Source: JAAAOZ01 sp964496595
GTDB lineage: Bacteria > Chloroflexota > Anaerolineae > B4-G1 > SLSP01
Direction of reading: 5' to 3'
NCBI GenBank assembly: GCA_964496595.1
Contig: CAZCAI010000070.1
Coordinates: forward strand, 1-23,659
Length of the DNA: 23,659 bases
Numbering within the stretch: the first letter of the stretch is position 1; each line of letters begins with the position of its first letter. A program made the position numbers and the translations under genes. Positions 1 through 7,023 of the stretch are shown here, one piece after another. A model generated the notes under the pieces. The model was not told where the DNA came from. It saw nothing but the letters and a program-made list of their open reading frames with translations, and ran no database searches.

Positions 1-149
1 CAGACGGTTGGCCGCCAGGCCTTTCCAGGGTACTTCAGTGCCCGTAGAGTAAAAAAGTGTCAACCTATCTGTGAACCATCCCGCTTTTTCATCCCACATT
101 CAATCTTAAAGAACTTGTAACTTGTAACTTGCAACTTGCAACTTGTAAC
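1..149. other. Non-coding left edge
   Basis: No convincing gene start or end is visible. The stretch lies downstream of the PyrD-like gene. It holds a heptanucleotide tandem array (listed separately), and no clear intrinsic terminator. Confidence 0.5.
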
Positions 150-151
150 TT
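112..151. repeat. Heptanucleotide tandem array (AACTTGY)
   Basis: Five full 7-bp units plus five bases: AACTTGT, AACTTGT, AACTTGC, AACTTGC, AACTTGT, AACTT. The array runs into the stop codon of the PyrD-like gene (stop at 150-152). Two other 7-bp-period arrays with different units lie at 4225-4273 and 9103-9130, also at or just past gene 3' ends. The period is seen directly; any function is unknown. Confidence 0.85.
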
Positions 152-998
152 ATTGTTCAAGACCCCCATCCACCTCCGGCAGTCCCGCCAAATGCTGAAT
201 CATCTCATTCACCATCTCCGGCGCGCGCCACAACAGCGCGTCGATCTGGACCGCAACCGCGCCCACATCTAAGCACGCCTGCGCCTCGTCCGGCGTCGCG
301 ATCCCGCCGCAGGCGATGACGGGCACAGGCGCCTTTTTGGCCCATTGCGAGAGTTCGTTCAGCAGCAGCGGGAAAAGCGCCCGCCCGTAGACCCGCCCTT
401 GCACAAAGCGCATCCCGCCGTCGTCATCGACGGTCAACATCCCGCGCGGCGGCGTCGTCAACGTGAGCGCGTCGGCGCCCTCCTCCGCCAGCAACGGCGC
501 CAACTCCCCCACCCGCCCGAACGGCACGCGCGCAATGACGGGCAAATCGCCCTCGGTTTGCGCCGCCTCGAGGAGAATGACCGCTTGCTCCGATGTCACA
601 TCCGCCGCCAGGCCCAGTTCGATGCCCGCGACAATGTGCACGCCGGAGAGCCACGCGGCGGCCTCCGCCACATCGGGCGGCGTGGTGGCCAGCAGATGTA
701 CAATGATGGGCACGTCCAAGTGCTCCCAGCTCCGCCGATACTGCCGCACAATCTTGCGCAGGCCCGGATTGGGGTGACCGGTATGCACCAGGAAGCTTTC
801 GTCGTGGATGACAATCCGCGGCCCACCCGCCGCGCGGCGGGGCCGCCAACTCACCGGGTTGGTAACGATGGCGCCCAAATCGTGCACCGCGATCACGTCG
901 CGATAGGCATCGCCGTAACCGAAAGCGCCGGCGGCGGGCATCACGGGGGCGGTAATGGGGAGGCCGTACTTGTGGCGGGGAGCCAACTCGATCAGCAT
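150..998 (-). CDS. Dihydroorotate dehydrogenase-like (PyrD family) protein, catalytic site altered
   Basis: A 282-residue TIM-barrel protein that looks like class 1B dihydroorotate dehydrogenase, the FMN enzyme of pyrimidine synthesis. Family marks are VMPAAGAFGYG (residues 19-29), the following LGAIVT strand, NPG (77-79), and a C-terminal CGGI plus VGAVAVQ phosphate-binding region (230-251). The usual NxSCPN segment carrying the catalytic cysteine is replaced by LGLAADVT near residues 128-135. The lysine after the first strand and the FMN-contacting lysine (VKL) are also gone, reading TNP and ARV. It is somewhat shorter than typical PyrD (about 300-310 residues). It begins 3 bases after the PyrK-like stop, with GGGAGG upstream, so the two are cotranslated. 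Fold family is fairly sure; orotate-forming activity is doubtful. It could be a derived flavin protein partnering the upstream Fe-S protein. Confidence 0.8.
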   Translation of the reverse strand: MLIELAPRHKYGLPITAPVMPAAGAFGYGDAYRDVIAVHDLGAIVTNPVSWRPRRAAGGPRIVIHDESFLVHTGHPNPGLRKIVRQYRRSWEHLDVPIIVHLLATTPPDVAEAAAWLSGVHIVAGIELGLAADVTSEQAVILLEAAQTEGDLPVIARVPFGRVGELAPLLAEEGADALTLTTPPRGMLTVDDDGGMRFVQGRVYGRALFPLLLNELSQWAKKAPVPVIACGGIATPDEAQACLDVGAVAVQIDALLWRAPEMVNEMIQHLAGLPEVDGGLEQ

Positions 999-1001
999 CG
1001 T

Positions 1002-1778
1002 CTACACCTCCCGCCCGGTTGTCAGATCCAGCAGATCAAAGACCGGGCCATCGACGCAGGCGTGCTTTTCGCCCCGCTCCGTCGCCACGCGACAGACCTC
1101 GCAGACGCCCACACCGCACGGCATCGGCGCGCGGATCAGCGCCTGGGCCAGGCCGCGACGGGGCTGGAGGCGCGCCTCGCGCAACATCCCAGCCAGCGTT
1201 GGATAACGCGAGGGTTCCAACGCCAGGCAGATGCACCCGGCCCAGGCCAGCAGCTCGCGCAACTTGGGCGCGGCGCGCTGCAAATCGGACGGCGCGGGAG
1301 CGGTCGATTCCAGCGGGCCGAGATAGCCGGTCGAGCCGTCGCGGGTGACCAAGTAAAGCTCAACGGCCGGGGGAAAGCGATGGGGCGCGGGGATCTGCGC
1401 GCGCGTCGCCGCCTCGATGACCAATGTGACGGACGACGCAGCGTCTAACAGCGGGAGCAGCGCCGGCAGATGCTTGGCCTCAGCGATCAACAACAGGCGC
1501 GCGGTCAGGTCATCGATGTGGAAGCCGCGCCCCAGCGGACCAAGCATATCGACCTCGGCGCCGGGGAGCAGTCGCGTCGCGGGATGGCCGGGTGGCACCA
1601 TCGCGGTGAAGCCGCGCGCCTCGATGAGCGCGGGGAAGAGCGGCGCCCGCAGCGGCCCGCCGAGATCGGCCAGCATAAAGGCGCCCGGCGCGGGCGGATG
1701 CGCCACCTCGAAGTGCACGGCCCAGTACGGGGGCATCGCGCGGGCGGAAGAAAATGTCGCAGTTTGTGAGTTTGCCAT
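1002..1778 (-). CDS. PyrK-like iron-sulfur protein (dihydroorotate dehydrogenase electron-transfer subunit family)
   Basis: 258 residues. The C-terminus has four cysteines, Cys221, 226, 229 and 241, in a CX4CX2CX11C arrangement followed by DGPVFDL, the [2Fe-2S] motif and tail typical of PyrK. The segment DMLGPLGRGF (about 77-86) also matches the family. The FAD motif RPxS is not present in normal form (the region reads GPLRAPLFP), and the glycine-rich NAD-binding GGGxGxAP stretch is replaced by IAEAKHLPALLPLL. In the family this subunit passes electrons from NADH through FAD and Fe-S to PyrD. Here the Fe-S part survives while both cofactor-binding parts look degenerate. It is adjacent to and upstream of the PyrD-like gene, and a 99-bp repeat lies about 20 bases upstream of the start. 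No strong ribosome site is seen before this ATG, so the start is less certain. Confidence 0.75.
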   Translation of the reverse strand: MANSQTATFSSARAMPPYWAVHFEVAHPPAPGAFMLADLGGPLRAPLFPALIEARGFTAMVPPGHPATRLLPGAEVDMLGPLGRGFHIDDLTARLLLIAEAKHLPALLPLLDAASSVTLVIEAATRAQIPAPHRFPPAVELYLVTRDGSTGYLGPLESTAPAPSDLQRAAPKLRELLAWAGCICLALEPSRYPTLAGMLREARLQPRRGLAQALIRAPMPCGVGVCEVCRVATERGEKHACVDGPVFDLLDLTTGREV

Positions 1779-1798
1779 CGGGGAAAACCAGTAGCCTT

Positions 1799-1897
1799 AC
1801 CCTTGCGAAGGTTCACGGAAGCCAGGTCAACAGCTTAACCAACTCGCTGCACCTCATACGTGCTGTTTGAGGTCACTTGCGTAACCTTCGCAAGGTT
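1799..1897. repeat. 99-bp interspersed repeat with inverted ends, copy 1
   Basis: Begins ACCCTTGCGAAGGTT (1799-1813) and ends AACCTTCGCAAGGTT (1883-1897); the ends are inverted repeats with one mismatch. Each end is itself a small palindrome around a 3-base centre. A second copy of exactly the same length lies at 3375-3473, with diverged interior but shared blocks such as TTAACC and ATTTGCG/ACTTGCG before the right end. It sits about 20 bp after the dehydrogenase stop and about 20 bp before the PyrK-like start. It could be a REP/MITE-like element or a bidirectional transcript-end element. Confidence 0.85.
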
Positions 1898-1918
1898 CTC
1901 CTCTAAATCATCTGGAAA

Positions 1919-3337
1919 TTACGCGCCGTGAATGCTATGGCCGAAGACGTCGTGCGCGGCCTCCATCACGACCTCGTTGAGTGTCGGGTGGGCGTGCACC
2001 GTGCGCGCGATCTCCTCCGGCGTCAACTCGGCGTTGGCCGCCAGCACCAGCTCCGGCAGCAGCTCCGTCGCCTCCGGCCCAACGATGACGGCGCCCAAAA
2101 TCTCGTGGGTAGCAGCGTCCGCGACGATCTTCACAAAGCCGCGATTCTCGCCCAAACCCAGCGCCTTGCCGTTCGCCAGAAACGAAAACTGCCCCACGTG
2201 CACCTCGTGGCCCTGCTCCTTGGCCTCGACCTCGTTCAAGCCAAAGGAAGCCACCTGCGGCGAGGTGTAGGTCCCGCGCGGGATGCGGTTGACGTCGAAC
2301 GGCGCGGTCTCCCGCCCCGCAATGGTCTCCACCACCAGGATGCCCTGATCGGAAGCCACGTGCGCCAGCGGCAGACGTCCATTCACATCGCCGATGGCAT
2401 AGACGTTGGACACGGAGGTGCGCATCCGGTCATCAACCTGAATCCAGCCGCGATTTGTCTCGATGCCGACATCCTCCAGGCCCAGGTTCTCGCTGTTAGG
2501 CCGCACACCGATGGCGACCAGGGCAATCTCAGCCTCCAGCGTGTCGGTCTTCTTGTTGCCCTCTTTATCTTCGCTGCTGACCTGCACGCGCACGCCCTCG
2601 GCGGTCGTCTCGACGCCCTCGACGCGGGTGGCGGTGAGGGTCTTGATCTTCTGCCGGCGGAGCTGCCGGTCGAGCGTGCGGGCGGCTTCCTCATCCTCGG
2701 CGGGGAGGATATGCTCCAGCATCTCCACCACCTTGACCTGGGCGCCGTAGGCGGCCCAGACCGTGGAGAACTCCAGGCCAATCGGGCCGGCGCCGATAAC
2801 GATGGCCGAGGCAGGCGCCGCGCGCCGTTCCAGCGCCTCGCGCGCGGAGAGCACGCGCGCGCCGTCGATCTCCACGCCGGGAATCGAGCGGGCGCGCGCG
2901 CCGGTCGCGATGATGATATGCTCGGCTGTGACGGTCTGCGTGTCGCCATCGTTCAGGTCTACTTCGATGGTGTGAGCGTCGGTCAACTTGCCGGCCCCCC
3001 AGATCACATCGATGTCGTTCTTCTTTAGCAGTGTTTCAACGCCTTTGACGAGGCGCCCGGAGACCTTGCGGCTGCGGTCGATGGCCGCGCCGAAGTCCAG
3101 ACGCACATCGTCCACCTTGAAGCCGAACTCGCGCCCGCCGTCCTCGATCAGGCGCGCGACCTCGGCGTTGCGCAGCAGCGCCTTGGTGGGGATGCACCCC
3201 CAGTTGAGGCAGACGCCTCCCAAATGCTCGCGCTCGATCACCACGGCGGTGAGTCCCAGTTGAGCGGCGCGGATCGCTGCGACGTAGCCGCCCGGCCCGG
3301 CGCCCAAGATAGCCAGATCGTAGGTTGTTTTGGTCAT
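1919..3337 (-). CDS. lpdA: Dihydrolipoamide dehydrogenase (E3)
   Basis: A 472-residue flavoprotein disulfide reductase that reoxidises dihydrolipoamide with NAD+ in 2-oxoacid dehydrogenase or glycine cleavage complexes. FAD-binding GAGPGG is at residues 12-17. The redox disulfide is GGVCLNWGC with Cys43 and Cys48. A second dinucleotide fold, IVIGAGPIGLEFS, serves NAD binding. The second FAD contact YAIGDVNG and the catalytic C-terminal HPTLNE pair (His450, Glu455) are all intact. Length is normal. GAGGAG lies about 10 bases before the ATG. No E1 or E2 genes are nearby, so the complex it serves cannot be told from this window. The gene is flanked by the two 99-bp repeats. The related mercuric and glutathione reductases are less likely because of the HPTLNE motif and overall length. 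Confidence 0.93.
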   Translation of the reverse strand: MTKTTYDLAILGAGPGGYVAAIRAAQLGLTAVVIEREHLGGVCLNWGCIPTKALLRNAEVARLIEDGGREFGFKVDDVRLDFGAAIDRSRKVSGRLVKGVETLLKKNDIDVIWGAGKLTDAHTIEVDLNDGDTQTVTAEHIIIATGARARSIPGVEIDGARVLSAREALERRAAPASAIVIGAGPIGLEFSTVWAAYGAQVKVVEMLEHILPAEDEEAARTLDRQLRRQKIKTLTATRVEGVETTAEGVRVQVSSEDKEGNKKTDTLEAEIALVAIGVRPNSENLGLEDVGIETNRGWIQVDDRMRTSVSNVYAIGDVNGRLPLAHVASDQGILVVETIAGRETAPFDVNRIPRGTYTSPQVASFGLNEVEAKEQGHEVHVGQFSFLANGKALGLGENRGFVKIVADAATHEILGAVIVGPEATELLPELVLAANAELTPEEIARTVHAHPTLNEVVMEAAHDVFGHSIHGA

Positions 3338-3374
3338 AGTTTCGTCTCCTCTCAGGTTAGGTGAGTAAAAATTT

Positions 3375-3473
3375 ACCCTTGCGAAGGTTCACAGGCCCCT
3401 TGGAAACAGATTAACCGGCTCGTGGCGCCCAGTACAAGCTATTTCAGGCCATTTGCGCAACCTTCGCAAGGTT
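3375..3473. repeat. 99-bp interspersed repeat with inverted ends, copy 2
   Basis: Starts ACCCTTGCGAAGGTT (3375-3389) and ends AACCTTCGCAAGGTT (3459-3473), the same outer sequences and same total length as copy 1. The last base coincides with the first base of the cmk stop codon on the plus strand (3473-3475), so the element begins right where cmk ends. The dehydrogenase start codon lies 37 bp further along. Confidence 0.85.
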
Positions 3474-4156
3474 TACGCGATGACGGTTTCAACCAGTTGA
3501 TCCACCGTCTGCAACATATTCTCAATCGTGAGCCTGGTAGTATCGATGATGACCGCGTCCTCCGCCGCCTTAAGGGGCGCCGCGCTTCGATGGCTATCAA
3601 TATGATCCCGCTGCTGGAGGTTGGACAACACCTCATCGTAGGTGACATCAGAGCCGCGTTCCTTCATCTCCAGATGACGGCGGTGCGCGCGCTCCTCGAC
3701 AGAGGCGACAATATAGAGCTTCAGGTCGGCATCGGGGAGCACCACGGTGCCGATGTCGCGCCCGACCATCACCACCTCACCCTCGGCGGCGATCTCGCGC
3801 ATACGCCGGGTAAGCGCCTCGCGCACGCCGGGATAGGTCGAGACGGGCGAGACAGTATTGTTCACCTCCGGGCTGCGAATCGCCCAGGTGATATCCTGCT
3901 CCGCAATTTGGACGGTGCATTGCCGGCCATCCTCAATCTCAGGCGACGCGACCTCAATTTTAAGCTTACGCGCCAACGCCGTGACGGCCTCCTCATCCTC
4001 AATGGGGACGTGGCGGTTCAACGCGGCCCACGTGACCGCGCGATAGAGCACGCCGCTATCCAAGTAGAGATAGGCAAGTTCCTTCGCCAGATGATAGCCG
4101 ATGGTGCTCTTGCCAGAAGCCGCCGGCCCATCAATCGCAATCGTAGAAGAATTCAT
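3473..4156 (-). CDS. cmk: (d)CMP kinase
   Basis: 227 residues, normal length for bacterial cytidylate kinase, which phosphorylates CMP and dCMP with ATP in the cytoplasm. The P-loop GPAASGKST is at residues 10-18. Next come LDSGVLYRAVT (nucleotide-binding), VGRDIGTVVLPDADLKLYI in the core, and the C-terminal RD..DS.R..APLKAAEDAVIIDT segment diagnostic for Cmk. AGGAG lies about 11 bases upstream of the ATG. It lies between rluB and lpdA on the same strand. Proximity of cmk to a pseudouridine synthase gene is common in bacteria. No anomalies. Confidence 0.95.
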   Translation of the reverse strand: MNSSTIAIDGPAASGKSTIGYHLAKELAYLYLDSGVLYRAVTWAALNRHVPIEDEEAVTALARKLKIEVASPEIEDGRQCTVQIAEQDITWAIRSPEVNNTVSPVSTYPGVREALTRRMREIAAEGEVVMVGRDIGTVVLPDADLKLYIVASVEERAHRRHLEMKERGSDVTYDEVLSNLQQRDHIDSHRSAAPLKAAEDAVIIDTTRLTIENMLQTVDQLVETVIA

Positions 4157-4224
4157 TCGTTTACGTCTCCTAGAAACAAATCAGATAGCCCTTTTTAGGA
4201 ATAGGGAGTAAGGGAGTAAGACAA

Positions 4225-4273
4225 CTTGCCCCTTGCTACTTGCTACTTGCCCCTTGATTCTTGCTCCTTGCCA
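4225..4273. repeat. Heptanucleotide tandem array (CTTGCYN)
   Basis: Seven consecutive 7-bp units: CTTGCCC, CTTGCTA, CTTGCTA, CTTGCCC, CTTGATT, CTTGCTC, CTTGCCA. The array overlaps the last codons and stop of rluB (4236-4238), so it encodes the end of that protein. Just beyond lies a doubled 8-bp AGGGAGTA (about 4203-4219). Compare the arrays at 112-151 and 9103-9130. Confidence 0.8.
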
Positions 4274-4988
4274 GATCGAGTTCGTGGTACAGGCGACTCA
4301 CCTCTTCCTTGGTCAGATGACGCCACTCCTTGGGTTTGAGATCGCCCAAGCGAATCGGCCCCATCTGGATGCGGATCAGGCGCAGGGCGGGATGCCCGGA
4401 GGCGGCGACCATCCGGCGCACGAGGTGTTTGCGCCCCTCGTGGACGGTGAGACGCAGCCATGTGCGCTCGCCCAGGCGCCGCTTGACGACGACATCGTCC
4501 AAGCGCACGCGCTGGCCGTCCAACGCGATGCCGCGCCGCCAGCGCGTGAGCGTCTCTGAAGATGGCTCGCCGCTGACCAGCACGCGATAGACGCGGGGGT
4601 GTTCGTAGCTCGGATGGGTGAGGCGATGGGTCAGCTCGCCGTCGTTGGTGAGCAGAATCAATCCCTCGCTGGCGGCATCCAAGCGCCCGACGGGGTAGAG
4701 CCGGTGGGGCAGATCGACGAAGTCGACCACCGTTTTACGTCCATGGGGATCATCCGCCGTGGAAATAATACCGCGCGGTTTGTGCAGCTTGATGTAGACG
4801 TAGTCGCGGGGCGTACGGATCGGATTGCCGTCCAAGGTGATGCGCTGCATCTCAGGATCGGCCTTATCGCCCAACTGCGCCTGTTTGCCATCCACCACCA
4901 CCCGCCCGGCGGCGATCATCTCTTCGCAGGTTCGGCGCGAGCCGTAGCCCGCACGAGCTAAAATCTTTTGTAAGCGTTCAGTTTTCAT
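4236..4988 (-). CDS. rluB: RsuA/RluB-family rRNA pseudouridine synthase
   Basis: 250 residues. An S4 RNA-binding domain occupies residues 3-50 (RLQKILARAGYGSRRTCEE). The catalytic domain contains GRLDAASEGLILLTNDG with the catalytic Asp104, and RLTHPSYEHPRVYRV after it. Members convert a uridine of 16S or 23S rRNA to pseudouridine; the exact target (RluB, RluE, RluF or RsuA type) cannot be assigned from sequence alone, though S4 domain plus length fit RluB best. The C-terminal tail (SKNQGASSK) is encoded by a heptanucleotide tandem array and is probably not conserved. A promoter with TATAAT ends only 8 bases before the ATG. Confidence 0.9.
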   Translation of the reverse strand: MKTERLQKILARAGYGSRRTCEEMIAAGRVVVDGKQAQLGDKADPEMQRITLDGNPIRTPRDYVYIKLHKPRGIISTADDPHGRKTVVDFVDLPHRLYPVGRLDAASEGLILLTNDGELTHRLTHPSYEHPRVYRVLVSGEPSSETLTRWRRGIALDGQRVRLDDVVVKRRLGERTWLRLTVHEGRKHLVRRMVAASGHPALRLIRIQMGPIRLGDLKPKEWRHLTKEEVSRLYHELDLARSKNQGASSK

Positions 4989-4996
4989 ACGATGCC

Positions 4997-5024
4997 ATTA
5001 TACTCGCAAGCGAAACAGATACAA
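4997..5024 (-). promoter_or_regulatory. Promoter of rluB, near-leaderless
   Basis: On the minus strand TTGTAT (5024-5019), a 16-bp spacer, then perfect TATAAT (5002-4997). The rluB ATG starts at 4988, so transcription would begin within a base or two of the start codon and leave no room for a ribosome-binding site. Confidence 0.6.
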
Positions 5025-5040
5025 CCGAAACCATCCAACA

Positions 5041-5140
5041 NNNNNNNNNNNNNNNNNNNNNNNNNNNNNNNNNNNNNNNNNNNNNNNNNNNNNNNNNNNN
5101 NNNNNNNNNNNNNNNNNNNNNNNNNNNNNNNNNNNNNNNN
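5041..5140. other. Assembly gap (100 N)
   Basis: Exactly 100 N, the conventional scaffold filler for a gap of unknown size. It removes the 3' part of thrS. Reading through it gives a false tail fused to the rluB upstream region. Confidence 0.98.
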
Positions 5141-6604
5141 GATGCCGAAGAAGCGCTCCAGCGATCCCAGCAGCGCGCGATGCACCATGTAGGGCCGATG
5201 CTCCCCGCCGTCCTCGCCGATGTAAGTCATATCAAAGCGCTCCGGCAGGTTGAAGTCGAACTGAATCGTCGTCAACTGCCACGAACGACCCAGCGCATCC
5301 TTGATTTTCAGGTCGATCTTGGGGCCATAGAAGGCGCCGCCGCCCTCATCGACTTCATAGTCCAGCCCTTCGATATCGATAGCGCGCTTCAGCGCCGCCT
5401 GCGCCTGCTCCCAGCGCGCCGGCTCGCCCGCCGCCTTCTCAGGCCGCGTCGCTAAGAACGCCTCGATCTCCTGGAAGCCGAAGGCGCGCAGCATCTCCAA
5501 CGAGAAGCGCAGCACGCGCAACACCTCGCCCTCGATCTGCTCCGGCGTGCAGATGATGTGCGCATCATCCTGCGTGAAACCGCGCACGCGCAACAGCCCG
5601 TGGAGCACGCCGCTCTTCTCATAGCGGTAGACCGTGCCCAGCTCGGCCCAGCGGAGCGGAAGATCGCGATAGGAGCGGAGGGAGGTCTTGTAGATCAGAA
5701 TATGGAAGGGGCAGTTCATCGGCTTGAGATAGTACTCCTGACCGTCCACGTCCATCGGAGAGTACATGCTTTCCTTATAGAAATCCAAGTGGCCGGAGGT
5801 CTCCCAGAGCCACGCCTTGCCGATGTGCGGGGTGTAGGCGAAGTCGTAGCCGCCCTCGATGTGCTGATCGCGCCAGAAGTCCTCGATGATCTTGCGGATC
5901 ATCGCGCCCTTGGGATGCCAGTAGGCCAGCCCCGGCCCGGCCTCCTCGTGGAAGGAGAGCAGATCAAGGTCCTTGACCAGGCGCCGGTGATCGCGCTTCT
6001 TGACCTCTTCCCGCCATTGCAGGTACTTGCGCAGCTCCTTGGGCGTCTCCCAGGCCGTGCCGTAGATGCGTTGGAGCATCGGCTTGTCGGCGTCGCCGCG
6101 CCAATAGGCGCCCGCCGTGTTGAGCAGCTTCACAGCCTGCGCCGGGATCTCGCTGGAGTTGTCCACGTGCGGGCCTCGGCAGAGATCGACGAAATCGCCG
6201 CTCTTGTAGATGGAAAGCACCGCCTCGTCCGTCTTCTCGCCGTACTCATCCGTACCGCGCTCCAAAATATCCGCGATCAACTCCAGCTTGTAGGGCTGAT
6301 CCGAAAAGATCTCGCGCGCCTCCTCCGGGCTAACCTCCTCGTAGACAAAATCGCGGTCTTCCTTGATCATCTCCCGCATCCGCGCTTCGATTTCCCCCAG
6401 GTCCTCCTCATTCAGCGGGCGCGGCAGATCGAAGTCGTAGTAGAAACCGTGCTCAATCGGTGGGCCAATAGCGACTTTGGCCTCCGGGAACTTCTCCAAC
6501 ACCGCGGCCGCCATCATGTGCGCCGCTGAGTGTCGGAGCCGATACAGGTGACTTTCGTGATATTCTTCAGGATTCATTGTGTCCATTGCACTCGTTGCAT
6601 TCAT
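5141..6604 (-). CDS. thrS: Threonine-tRNA ligase, TGS-less, 3' end lost in assembly gap
   Basis: Charges tRNA-Thr. 488 codons are visible. The protein starts directly at the editing domain: HSAAH (His25, His29) and CRGPH (Cys142, His146) form the editing site, but the usual N-terminal TGS domain of about 60 residues is absent. The class II catalytic core follows, with zinc ligands Cys298 in KPMNCPF and His349 in DDAHIIC, motif 2 around GLLRVRGFTQDDAH, and motif 3 RPYMVHRALLGSLERFFG just before the gap. The anticodon-binding domain (about 100 residues) must lie in the missing sequence. The chosen start (MNATSAMDTM) has GGAGG seven bases upstream; an in-frame ATG at 6622 would put that ribosome site inside the gene. 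Expression is under a T-box leader. Identity is certain; only the C-terminus is unknown. Confidence 0.93.
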
Positions 6605-6644
6605 TTCATACCTCCGGTACATCGATATATGACTTGAGTCAGTT

Positions 6645-6674
6645 TATGGGATCGAACCAGCGTCGCGATCCATA
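6645..6674 (-). other. Hairpin between T-box terminator and thrS ribosome site
   Basis: Arms TATGGATCG and CGATCCCATA on the minus strand pair with one bulge around a 10-12 base loop. It lies after the leader terminator and before GGAGG at 6612-6616. It may be just a stabilising leader stem. The loop contains GGTTCGATCC, which resembles a tRNA T-loop but has no tRNA around it. Confidence 0.4.
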
Positions 6675-6686
6675 GCTCGACAACAG

Positions 6687-6720
6687 AAAGCCCCCCCGCC
6701 GTCTTGGGACGCGGAGGGGC
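6687..6720 (-). terminator. T-box leader intrinsic terminator
   Basis: Minus strand: GCCCC at 6720-6716 pairs with GGGGC at 6694-6690, with an inner CCGC/GCGG and GTC/GAC stem around a CCAA loop, followed by TTTCTGTTGT. It directly follows the conserved T-box antiterminator sequence, so the two structures would compete. Confidence 0.8.
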
Positions 6721-6930
6721 CACGTGGTTCCACCCAAATTCCTGTCATCTGCTAGCTGAGATGTCAGGCACTCTCACGGCGATAACGGGCCAACCGGGTC
6801 ACTTTACTGAGCCATTTAAAAAGCCGTTCCAGCGACCACTCGCGGGGGGTTTTCGCCGGGTTCGGTGAGGAAGGCTTCCAGTCGCTGGCCTTCCCTCCCT
6901 GCCACACTCCGCCGGGTACTCGTCCCGCTC
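6690..6930 (-). promoter_or_regulatory. T-box riboswitch leader of thrS
   Basis: The conserved antiterminator sequence TGGGTGGAACCACG is read on the minus strand at 6736-6723. Stem I base is GCGGG (6928-6924) pairing CCCGC (6846-6842). The specifier loop shows AGTA on the 5' side (6920-6917) and GAAA then ACC (6850-6848) on the 3' side. ACC is a threonine codon, matching the downstream gene. The tRNA-binding UGGA in the T-box bulge would pair with a UCCA acceptor end. Family knowledge: uncharged tRNA-Thr stabilises the antiterminator and allows transcription. Here a strong terminator follows, so control is probably transcriptional. The ACC assignment comes from aligning the loop by eye to known T-box specifier loops. 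Confidence 0.9.
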
Positions 6931-6955
6931 AACATTTTCTCATATATTCATTGTA

Positions 6956-6983
6956 ATTATAGCCGTCCCAGGGAATTTGTCAA
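6956..6983 (-). promoter_or_regulatory. Consensus sigma-A promoter of thrS/T-box
   Basis: Minus strand TTGACA (6983-6978), 16-bp spacer, TATAAT (6961-6956); both hexamers are perfect. The start site is expected near 6949, about 20 bases before T-box stem I. Confidence 0.85.
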
Positions 6984-7005
6984 CGTCGCGGCTCACTTCC
7001 CTGGG
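6967..7005. promoter_or_regulatory. Spaced inverted repeat around the thrS -35 box (possible operator)
   Basis: CCCAGGGAA (6967-6975) and TTCCCTGGG (6997-7005) are perfect 9-bp inverted arms. One arm lies in the spacer between -35 and -10, the other upstream of -35. Arm centres are 30 bp apart, about three helical turns. It may be a two-site operator; no regulator is identified. Confidence 0.45.
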
Positions 7006-7023
7006 GTTTTCCCATTTTGCAAT

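Noticed and set aside
345..1448. Long plus-strand open frame of 367 codons over the PyrK/PyrD-like genes
   Set aside because: It lies opposite two genes with clear family motifs, has Arg/Gln/His-rich low-complexity composition and no ribosome site; it is a high-GC antisense artefact.
112..4273. CRISPR-like arrays at the heptanucleotide repeats
   Set aside because: Units are 7 bp with no spacers and no cas genes are present.
4985..5040. thrS C-terminus reading through the N run
   Set aside because: The gap is filler of unknown true length; the 17 residues after it come from the rluB promoter region and not from ThrS.
6645..6674. tRNA fragment suggested by GGTTCGATCC
   Set aside because: The flanking bases do not form a T-stem or acceptor stem, and no D-arm or anticodon arm is nearby.
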